This document shows positions 34,020 through 40,060 of a stretch of 64,000 bases of DNA, piece after piece. The stretch lies in the NCBI GenBank assembly GCA_030849945.1, contig JAVDKK010000001.1:124001-188000 (forward strand). The letters run 5' to 3'. Both the position numbers and the translations under genes were made by a program. Source of the stretch: Schauerella fraxinea. Its GTDB lineage: Bacteria > Pseudomonadota > Gammaproteobacteria > Burkholderiales > Burkholderiaceae_B. Positions within the stretch are counted from its first letter, which is position 1. Each line of letters starts with the position of its first letter. The notes below the pieces were generated by a model. That model searched no databases, was not told where the DNA came from, and was given only the letters and a program-made list of their open reading frames with translations.

Positions 34020-36116
34020 TCAGGCCGATAGAACGGCCGGTGGCAGTGTCGCGGATGCGCGACGCGAAGGATTGGAAAGCGGCAAGTCGCGGTCTGCATT
34101 GCCTTCTGGGTAGTGGCCGATTCCCGAACCTCTTTGGCCACTGATGCGGCCGCTGGGGCCGTCATTCGTCTGGTCACCTATCTCGTCGCCCACCCGAAAC
34201 ACCGCGACGCCATCGCGCAAGGCCTCGGCCTGCTCGGCCAGCGACAACGCGGCGGCAGAAGCCTCTTCCACCAAGGCCGCATTTTGCTGCGTCATGGTGT
34301 CCATTTGCGAGATCGCGATGTTGACCTGTTCGATGCCCGAGGTTTGCTCGACCGCAGCGGCAGCGATGTCTTCCATGATCAACGTCACGTCGCCGATGGC
34401 GCTTGCCGTGCGCTCGACGGTCGCTACGGCGGCGTCCACATTGGCCTCACCCGCACGCACACGATCGACCGACTCGGCGATCAGCCCCTTGATTTCCTTG
34501 GCGGCGGTCGCGCTGCGTTGCGCCAGCGCGCGAACCTCGCTGGCGACCACGGCAAAGCCTTTACCCTGCTCGCCGGCGCGCGCGGCTTCCACTGCGGCGT
34601 TGAGCGCCAGGATATTGGTCTGGAAGGCAATGGTGTCGATCACGCTGTTGATCTCGCTGATCTTGTGGGCGCTTTGGGCGATGTCCTGCATCGCGGCCTT
34701 CAACCCATTGACGGCCGCACCGCCCTCGCGCGCGATCTCGCTACCTGTACGCGCAAGTTGGCTGGCTTCCCGCGCCTTGCCCGCATTGTCTTTCACCGTG
34801 TGGGTAAGGGCCGCCATGCTTGCGGCCGTTTGCTCGAGCGATGCAGCCTGCTCTTCGGTGCGGCGCGAGAGGTCGGTATTGCCCATGGCGATCTCGCCGG
34901 CGGCACCCGAGATGCTGTAGGCGCTGGCTCGGATGTCGCCCACCAGTCGAGCCAGCCCACCATTCATCTCGTTGAGCGCCCCCAGCAATTGCGCGGTTTC
35001 GTTATTGCCGACGATGCGGCTGCGGCCGCTCAGATCGCCACCCGCCGCACGCTTGGCGAAACTGACCGCGCGCGAGACCGGCCGCGTGATCGAGCGCGCG
35101 ATGGCGATGGCCAGGCCGATCGAGATGAGCAGCACAGCACCCAAGACACCAAGCAGGACGAGCGCATCGCGTTGCAGAGCGCCAGCCTGCGCCTTGAGGC
35201 GCTGGCCGAGATAGTCGCTTGCCGCTGTGTTGAAGGCGAAGTTCGCGTCGATGGCGCGGGTGAGCGTGGCAAAAAAGTCGTTTGCCGATGCATCGATGGA
35301 CACGGCATCCAGAATCGCCGTGCGCGCCAGTTTGAGCGCAGCATCTGTTTGCTCGTGTGCGGTGGCGGCGCTGGCTTGCAGGCGTTCAGCCAATTCGGCA
35401 TTTGCGCTCGCCGCTTTCGTATAGGACTGGCGCCGCACATCGGCACGCTCTTGCGCGCGTTCGACGAAGTTGATCATCGCCGTCATATCCCAAGGCGATG
35501 CCGACTGCTTGGTCAAGATGGTGAAGCCGCGTGCGCGAATCTTGCCCAGGTCTTCGGTCAGCGCGGGCACCGCCACCAGGGCCGCTGAGATCAGTTGCGC
35601 GCTATCGAGGTCGCCATCCAGCGACAAGCCGTAGTGATCGAGCAGCAATCCGTTAACGGCCAGCACCTGCTGGGCAAGCGCCACGTGCGCGGCCAGGTTC
35701 TGCCGGTCGTCGAGATCGCCCTTGGCGACGCGATCGCGCAAGGTGCGCCAATCGGCAGCCGTGCGCGTCCACGCCTGCGCGACGTCGCTCTGGCTATCCA
35801 ATGCCGCGAGTTGCGCATTGACCGCCTCGCTCGCGGCATCGACCTGCTTGGCAGCCGCGAGCCTGGGGCCGTCGGCCGCCTTATCTTTCGCGGCCAACGC
35901 CGCGCTGGTGGCGCTGCGATGCTGCTGCATCGCCTGCAATACACCGGTCACGGCCCGGCTCGGCGCCAAGCCCTGTAATTCGGTCTGCTTTTTTTGAATG
36001 CCGACATTGTTGCTCATTACAAACAGGGCTGTGGGCAGGCCCACAAGCAACAGCGCGATCACGCCCAGAATGGCAAATTTGACTGACAGCGTGAGTCTGG
36101 AAAGCAGGGCCTGCAT
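34020..36116 (-). CDS. Methyl-accepting chemotaxis protein, copy 2
   Basis: A 698-residue chemoreceptor with the same plan as copy 1: MQALLSRLTLSVKFAILGVI at the start, a helical sensor domain, a second membrane helix (VLGAVLLISIGLAIAIA), HAMP, EEQAASLEQTAASMAALTHT, and the hairpin segments DTIAFQTNILALNAAVEAAR and GKGFAVVASEVRALAQRSA. GAGGTG lies five bases before the ATG at 36116. The sensor domains of the two copies align, with periplasmic motifs such as YGLSLDGDLDS conserved. The C-terminal 50 residues are a disordered, Gly/Arg/Ser-rich tail absent from copy 1. Confidence 0.92.
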   Translation of the reverse strand: MQALLSRLTLSVKFAILGVIALLLVGLPTALFVMSNNVGIQKKQTELQGLAPSRAVTGVLQAMQQHRSATSAALAAKDKAADGPRLAAAKQVDAASEAVNAQLAALDSQSDVAQAWTRTAADWRTLRDRVAKGDLDDRQNLAAHVALAQQVLAVNGLLLDHYGLSLDGDLDSAQLISAALVAVPALTEDLGKIRARGFTILTKQSASPWDMTAMINFVERAQERADVRRQSYTKAASANAELAERLQASAATAHEQTDAALKLARTAILDAVSIDASANDFFATLTRAIDANFAFNTAASDYLGQRLKAQAGALQRDALVLLGVLGAVLLISIGLAIAIARSITRPVSRAVSFAKRAAGGDLSGRSRIVGNNETAQLLGALNEMNGGLARLVGDIRASAYSISGAAGEIAMGNTDLSRRTEEQAASLEQTAASMAALTHTVKDNAGKAREASQLARTGSEIAREGGAAVNGLKAAMQDIAQSAHKISEINSVIDTIAFQTNILALNAAVEAARAGEQGKGFAVVASEVRALAQRSATAAKEIKGLIAESVDRVRAGEANVDAAVATVERTASAIGDVTLIMEDIAAAAVEQTSGIEQVNIAISQMDTMTQQNAALVEEASAAALSLAEQAEALRDGVAVFRVGDEIGDQTNDGPSGRISGQRGSGIGHYPEGNADRDLPLSNPSRRASATLPPAVLSA

Positions 36117-36321
36117 GATCACCTCAAATGGAGCGGTCCGATCACGCATTCTTCACATTTCCCCCACGATCCGCCACGGTGTTAACTCTGTTTACAAACG
36201 CCGAAATTTAAGGCAGCGTTGCCCCTTGGCTTGCCTGCGTGAGTCCAATCCATTCGTGTCTACGCTCATAATGCGAGACGTCCCTCTTTGACTCCGCCAC
36301 CGCTTACAGGCTTCCGTTCGA

Positions 36322-36744
36322 ATGACCACATTGAATGCACTCTTCGTGCCCCATCACGATCGCGACAGCGACAGCGCAGCGATGATCGCTGCTGCCATCG
36401 ACTGCATCGAGGCGTTTACGGATCGATTCAATGCGCGCGATCTTGCGGGCATGGACGCTCACCTGCATTTTCCGCACGTCATCATGTCGGCCGAAACGCT
36501 AGTCGTGTGGGACACGCCAAATCAAGTGCCGGCGGATTTTTTCGACGTGATGACGCGCGATAGCGGATGGGACCGCACGGTGTATCTCGATCGCCAAGCT
36601 GTGCTGGTCAGCCCACGCAAGGTGCACCTGCTCGTGACCTACACGCGCAATCGTGCAGACGGCAGCGTGATCTCGCAACACGAGAATCTGTGGGTCGTGA
36701 CGCAGGAAGCCGGACGCTGGGGCATCAAGGCACGGTCTTATTGA
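36322..36744 (+). CDS. NTF2/SnoaL-like protein of unknown function
   Basis: A 140-residue soluble protein. CIEAFTDRFNARDLAGMDAHLHFPHVIM is the helix-strand opening seen in NTF2-like (SnoaL) folds, and the C-terminal LWVVTQEAGRWGIKARSY is their usual final strand. Such proteins can be small isomerases, hydrolases or binding proteins; nothing here fixes the reaction. It stands alone between divergently or convergently oriented genes. The frame and codon use look normal. Confidence 0.65.
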   Translation: MTTLNALFVPHHDRDSDSAAMIAAAIDCIEAFTDRFNARDLAGMDAHLHFPHVIMSAETLVVWDTPNQVPADFFDVMTRDSGWDRTVYLDRQAVLVSPRKVHLLVTYTRNRADGSVISQHENLWVVTQEAGRWGIKARSY

Positions 36745-36804
36745 TAATCTCGTACGAGATGGCACCGACCGCGTTGTCGTGGCGGGCGCCGGCCCCGTCG
36801 CCGT

Positions 36805-37275
36805 TCAGGGTCCGCAGCCCTCGCCCGCCTTGCCTTCGGGATTGTTGGCACGCTCCATCTCGCAGGTGCGCTGCTGCGTCATCGCGCGCAGACACTCGGC
36901 GCCTTCGATGCGGCTGATCGTGCCCTGACCCGCGCCATAGAACTTGCAGTTGGCATTGCGATAGGTGATCCATGCGCGCTGCGCCGATTTAAGCGGCGCG
37001 CGCTGCGCAGAATCGCTGCGTTTGGTCAGGGCCTGGTAGGCGGTGTTGAGCCGTGCGTCCCACACCTTCGCGCGTTCCGCCACGCATTCCGCGATGCCCA
37101 TGGTGGTCTTGGCGCTGCACTGTTCGTAGTCTGCGCCGTACATCTGGGCGGATGCGGATGCCGAGGCGACGGCAGAGGGGCCGGTCGGGGCCGCCCCAGA
37201 AGGTGCCGCAAATACCGTTGCGGATGCGCTGATCAGTGTCAACGTCAATGTGGATCGTGCGATGGCGTAACGCAT
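36805..37275 (-). CDS. Secreted DUF1311/LprI-like protein
   Basis: A 156-residue exported protein. The signal peptide has the core LTLTLISASATVFA and is cut near FAAPSGA. A low-complexity Ala/Ser/Pro stretch follows, then the DUF1311 (LprI N-terminal) domain: YEQC, MGIAECVAERAKVWDARLNTAY, QRAWITYRNANCKFYG and ECLRAMTQQRTCEME. Four or five cysteines are probably disulfide-bonded in the periplasm. AAGGAG precedes the ATG at 37275. Some relatives inhibit lysozyme; most have no proven role. Confidence 0.8.
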   Translation of the reverse strand: MRYAIARSTLTLTLISASATVFAAPSGAAPTGPSAVASASASAQMYGADYEQCSAKTTMGIAECVAERAKVWDARLNTAYQALTKRSDSAQRAPLKSAQRAWITYRNANCKFYGAGQGTISRIEGAECLRAMTQQRTCEMERANNPEGKAGEGCGP

Positions 37276-37392
37276 GGGACACTCCTTTTAAACAAGACTA
37301 TGCCACGACCCCCGATGCGGACCAACGCGCCGAGCGGTGTAGTCCGGCCGCGATGCAGGCCGTAACCACTCACCAATGTGATGGAGATTGAA

Positions 37393-37752
37393 ATGACCGA
37401 CCCCACTGCTGCTGTCTCTACGATTGCAGCCCGTTCGTGCACCTCGTGCCGCCGCGACGCCCAGCCGCTGACGCCGCAAGACATCGCGCGCGATCTGCCG
37501 CATTTGCCGGGCTGGGTGGCGGTAGACGACGGGCGACGCATCGAACGCCGATACACATTCAAGAACTTCGCCGATGCCCTGGCGTTTGCCGTGGCAGTGG
37601 GCGCGGCCGCGGAAGCGGAAGATCATCATCCCGATATCGGGCTGGGCTGGGGGTGGGCGACGATATCGTGGCAGACCCACAGCATTGGCGGGTTGCACGG
37701 TAACGACCTGATCATGGCGGCGCGCACTGAAGCGCTCTACGCCGCGCGCTGA
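37393..37752 (+). CDS. phhB: 4a-hydroxytetrahydrobiopterin dehydratase (PCD/PhhB)
   Basis: A 119-residue pterin carbinolamine dehydratase. The active-site motif EDHHPDIGLGWGWATISWQTH with the following GGLHGNDL is the family signature. It recycles the pterin cofactor of phenylalanine hydroxylase. The start at 37393 is preferred because GGAG lies eight bases upstream; an ATG at 37381 is in frame. The N-terminal 15 residues include a CTSC pair before the normal domain start. The phenylalanine hydroxylase gene is not in the neighbourhood. Confidence 0.88.
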   Translation: MTDPTAAVSTIAARSCTSCRRDAQPLTPQDIARDLPHLPGWVAVDDGRRIERRYTFKNFADALAFAVAVGAAAEAEDHHPDIGLGWGWATISWQTHSIGGLHGNDLIMAARTEALYAAR

Positions 37753-37873
37753 CGATGCATCGCTACCGCCCGCCGCGGAGTGCCAGACCACTGAATTGCG
37801 GTGGCATTGCCGCCCCATTGCACCACGGATCCGTGATGCAACTCGCCCTCAACAAAATAATTGTCGAAAAGAC

Positions 37874-37902
37874 TTGCGCACCTATCTACTAGTAGGTAAT
37901 AT
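37874..37902 (+). promoter_or_regulatory. Promoter with palindromic operator in the spacer (DUF4148-tetR operon)
   Basis: TTGCGC (37874-37879), a 17-base spacer, TAATAT (37897-37902). The spacer contains the palindrome CTACTAGTAG (37886-37895), which extends imperfectly to TATCTACTAGTAGGTA (37883-37898). The element is nearly the same as the one before the tetR gene at 39410-40003, with matching spacing and position. A repressor bound here would block RNA polymerase directly. Confidence 0.75.
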
Positions 37903-37909
37903 TCAACAC

Positions 37910-37999
37910 ATGGACAACGCAATGCAGGCAGCACCGCAAAGCGCTCAACCGACGGACACACTGAAAAGTCCGTTTTTATTTCCCGGCTTACCTACCTAG
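37910..37999 (+). CDS. Possible 29-residue leaderless leader peptide
   Basis: A 29-codon frame starting MDNAMQAAPQ. Its ATG lies seven bases after the -10 box at 37897-37902, so it would be at or next to the transcription start, and it has no ribosome site. Its TAG stop lies inside the second operator-like sequence. It resembles nothing known. It is listed because the equivalent ATG at the sister promoter is the true start of a tetR gene. Confidence 0.2.
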   Translation: MDNAMQAAPQSAQPTDTLKSPFLFPGLPT

Positions 38000-38008
38000 T
38001 AGTAGATA
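37989..38008 (+). promoter_or_regulatory. Second operator-like inverted repeat before the first DUF4148 gene
   Basis: TACCTAC (37989-37995) and GTAGATA (38002-38008) are the same half-sites as in the promoter operator, but 6 rather than 2 bases apart. The site lies about 40 bases before the first DUF4148 start. It may be an auxiliary or relic operator. Confidence 0.5.
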
Positions 38009-38047
38009 CAACCAAACGAATCATCTTAACCCGTATAGGACACCATC

Positions 38048-38377
38048 ATGAAAACCATCACCTCCGCCCTGTTGATTTCCGCCTCCCTGCTGGGTTCCAG
38101 CGCCTTCGCCGCCGGCCCCGCACCGTCGGGTGAATTGGATTACCCGCCTGCCATCGCACAGACCTCGACGCTCTCGCGTGCCGATGTGGTGGCACAACTG
38201 CACGCCGCTCAAGCGGCCGGCCAAGTGACATTCGGTGAAAACGACGCACCGGTGCTCGCCAACAATCAAGGCGCCACCCCCACCCGTGCTGAAGTCAAAG
38301 CCGCAGCCCATGATGCCCGTACGCAAGGCCCCGTGTCGTTCAGCGGCAAAGGTTATCCCCAAACCGGCGGCGCTTGA
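38048..38377 (+). CDS. DUF4148 secreted protein, copy 1
   Basis: A 109-residue exported protein with a signal peptide (MKTITSALLISASLLGSSAF) cut before AAGPAPSGELDYPP. The mature protein is short and hydrophilic, with two degenerate repeats of about 30 residues. LSRADVVAQLHAAQAAGQVTF is the clear one; TRAEVKAAAHDARTQGPVSF is the second. DUF4148 proteins are found in large families in Burkholderiales and have no known function. AGGA lies about 10 bases before the ATG. It is the first full gene after the operator-containing promoter and is followed by a paralogue and a tetR gene. Confidence 0.85.
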   Translation: MKTITSALLISASLLGSSAFAAGPAPSGELDYPPAIAQTSTLSRADVVAQLHAAQAAGQVTFGENDAPVLANNQGATPTRAEVKAAAHDARTQGPVSFSGKGYPQTGGA

Positions 38378-38395
38378 TCGTGCTTTATTTTCCCT

Positions 38396-38424
38396 CGAAG
38401 CCTATCTACAGATAGATAGCTTCG
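38396..38424. repeat. Inverted repeat between the DUF4148 genes
   Basis: CTATCTA (38402-38408) and TAGATAG (38413-38419) form a perfect 7-4-7 inverted repeat, extended by CGAAG/CTTCG with one bulged C. The half-site TATCTA matches the nearby tetR operators. No T-run follows, so an operator or an mRNA-stabilising hairpin is more likely than a terminator. Confidence 0.55.
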
Positions 38425-38484
38425 GGGCGAACAGTATCCCCCTACTCGCTTGAATCCGATCCCTCTCATTTCTGGAGTTTCACC

Positions 38485-38805
38485 ATGAAGACCCTCTTTT
38501 CCGCCCTGCTGCTTTCCATGACCTTTGCTGGCAGCGCTTATGCCGCCGGCCCCGCCCCTTCCGGCGAACTGGACTATCCGCCCGCCACCGTGAGCGGCCC
38601 GAGCCTTACCCGCGCGCAAGTCGTAGAAGAACTGCGTGTGGCCCGCGCCAACGGCCAAGTCACCTTCGGCGAACTCGACCAGCCGACGCCCCAAGTGCAC
38701 ACCGCAGCATTGACACGTGAACAGGTCCGCGCCGAAGCCGCCCAGGCACGCGCAAATGGCGACATCGCTTTCGGCGAATTGGACTATCAAGGCAATCGCA
38801 GTTAA
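38485..38805 (+). CDS. DUF4148 secreted protein, copy 2
   Basis: A 106-residue paralogue of the preceding protein. The signal peptide MKTLFSALLLSMTFAGSAYA is followed by the same mature start, AAGPAPSGELDYPPA. The two internal repeats are clearer here: LTRAQVVEELRVARANGQ plus VTFGELD, and LTREQVRAEAAQARANGD plus IAFGELD. With the N-terminal SGELDYPP it thus carries three GELD motifs. GGAG lies about 8-10 bases before the ATG. A tetR gene begins 39 bases later, so all three are probably on one transcript. Confidence 0.87.
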   Translation: MKTLFSALLLSMTFAGSAYAAGPAPSGELDYPPATVSGPSLTRAQVVEELRVARANGQVTFGELDQPTPQVHTAALTREQVRAEAAQARANGDIAFGELDYQGNRS

Positions 38806-38844
38806 TCGACGCGGCCCCCTTTGCGCCGCAAGGAGCCGATCATC

Positions 38845-39474
38845 ATGATTTCCCCTACCAGCACGCGCGACCAGATCGTGGCGTTGGCCCAAACGCTCAT
38901 TCAAACGCAGGGCAGCAACGGGTTCAGCTATCGCGATCTGGCAGCGAAGATCGGCATCAAGACGTCGAGCATCCACTACCACTTCCCGCAGAAAGAAGAC
39001 CTGCTGCTGGCGGCTGTCGAGGATTATCACCAGCGCTGGCATGTGGCCATCCGTGCGATCGATCGCCAATTGCCCGCAGACGAACAATTGCGCCAATACA
39101 TCGCGATGCAGCATAGCGCCTGCCGCGATTCGGGCAGTGTGTGCCTGGCCGGTGCGTTGGCAGCGGACGTCGGCTCACTACCGCCCGCTGTGCGCGAGGC
39201 ATTGCAGGGGTTTTATCGCTCGAATGAAGATTGGCTGGAAGGCTTGTTGCGGCAGGGTCAGGACGACCATGCCTTGCGTTGCCCCAAAGATGCGAAAGCG
39301 GGTGGACGCGCGCTCTTCGCGGCGATCCAGGGCAGCTTATTGGCCGCCCGGCTGTTTCACAACGAGGCGCGCACGCAAGATGTGGTGGCCGGATTGGTCA
39401 ACGATCTGGTCAAGCAGCTGCCGGGTGTGCATCCGGCTCGGCAACCGGGCCTGCAACCTGAACCGACGCCATGA
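38845..39474 (+). CDS. TetR/AcrR family transcriptional regulator 1
   Basis: A 209-residue repressor-type regulator. The N-terminal helix-turn-helix is GFSYRDLAAKIGIKTSSIHY with HFPQKEDLL after it (about residues 26-55). The ligand-binding domain contains GSVCLAGALAADVGSLP, where many relatives have a CLxGxLAAE motif. AAGGAG lies nine bases before the ATG at 38845. It is the third gene of the DUF4148 operon, so it should control itself. Its last 65 bases overlap the end of a convergent paralogous tetR gene. The recognition helix is nearly identical in both, which implies shared DNA targets. Confidence 0.9.
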   Translation: MISPTSTRDQIVALAQTLIQTQGSNGFSYRDLAAKIGIKTSSIHYHFPQKEDLLLAAVEDYHQRWHVAIRAIDRQLPADEQLRQYIAMQHSACRDSGSVCLAGALAADVGSLPPAVREALQGFYRSNEDWLEGLLRQGQDDHALRCPKDAKAGGRALFAAIQGSLLAARLFHNEARTQDVVAGLVNDLVKQLPGVHPARQPGLQPEPTP

Positions 39475-40003
39475 CGTCATTGAGCCGGCTGGCGTTTTGA
39501 AAGAGGCGGCTGCTCATCAAGCCGCCCTGAAACGCCGCAAACAACCATCGGCCGTCGCTCTCGCAATCGCCCGAGGCTTTCAATGTGCCGTCCACCTGCG
39601 CACGTGCCATGACCTTGGCGAGCCACGCTTCATGCACGCGGTAAAACGCTTGCAAGGTTTGGCGTGAGCGTTCAGACAAAGACGCCAGATCGGCGGCCAA
39701 GGTGCCACAGAGGCAAATCTGATCGCTCGGCGCATTGGCAAACAATTGCGCATAACGATCGAGCTGCTCCTTGGCGGACAACGACTCGTCGATGGCGTTG
39801 ATATTTGCGCTAACGCGAGCGGCGTAGTCGTTGACGACTTCCAGCAGCAAGTCTTCCTTGGTAGGGAAGTAGTAGTGAATGCTCGCAGTCTTGACCCCCA
39901 CGTGCTCGGCCAGATCCCGGTAACTGAAGCCGTTATAGCCCCGTTGCCGGATCAGGATCTGTGCGTGGTTCAACAACTGCTCGCGCGTTGTGGCGGTATT
40001 CAT
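39410..40003 (-). CDS. TetR/AcrR family transcriptional regulator 2
   Basis: A 197-residue paralogue of the preceding regulator. The HTH reads GFSYRDLAEHVGVKTASIHY with YFPTKEDLL following. The ligand domain has ICLCGTLAADLASLS and FYRVHEAWL, aligning with regulator 1. The ATG at 40003 is only six bases from a -10-like TAGCAT, so the mRNA should begin at or near the A of ATG, and no correctly spaced ribosome site exists. The promoter spacer carries the same operator as the DUF4148 operon. It overlaps regulator 1 tail to tail. Confidence 0.9.
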   Translation of the reverse strand: MNTATTREQLLNHAQILIRQRGYNGFSYRDLAEHVGVKTASIHYYFPTKEDLLLEVVNDYAARVSANINAIDESLSAKEQLDRYAQLFANAPSDQICLCGTLAADLASLSERSRQTLQAFYRVHEAWLAKVMARAQVDGTLKASGDCESDGRWLFAAFQGGLMSSRLFQNASRLNDVMASVQVAGPVAEPDAHPAAA

Positions 40004-40009
40004 GCCTTG

Positions 40010-40038
40010 ATGCTACCTACTACTAGATTGGGACGCAA
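40010..40038 (-). promoter_or_regulatory. Promoter with operator for tetR 2 (sister of the DUF4148 promoter)
   Basis: On the minus strand: TTGCGT (40038-40033), 17 bases, TAGCAT (40015-40010). The operator TACCTACTACTAGATT (plus strand 40014-40029) differs at 2 of 16 positions from the operator in the DUF4148 promoter. The flanking GAC before the -35 box is also shared. The start codon follows the -10 box by six bases. Confidence 0.72.
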
Positions 40039-40060
40039 GTCAGCCTGATGCCCGAGCCGA

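Noticed and set aside
38396..38424. The inverted repeat between the DUF4148 genes as a rho-independent terminator
   Set aside because: No T-run follows the stem on either strand, and the half-sites match the nearby operators.
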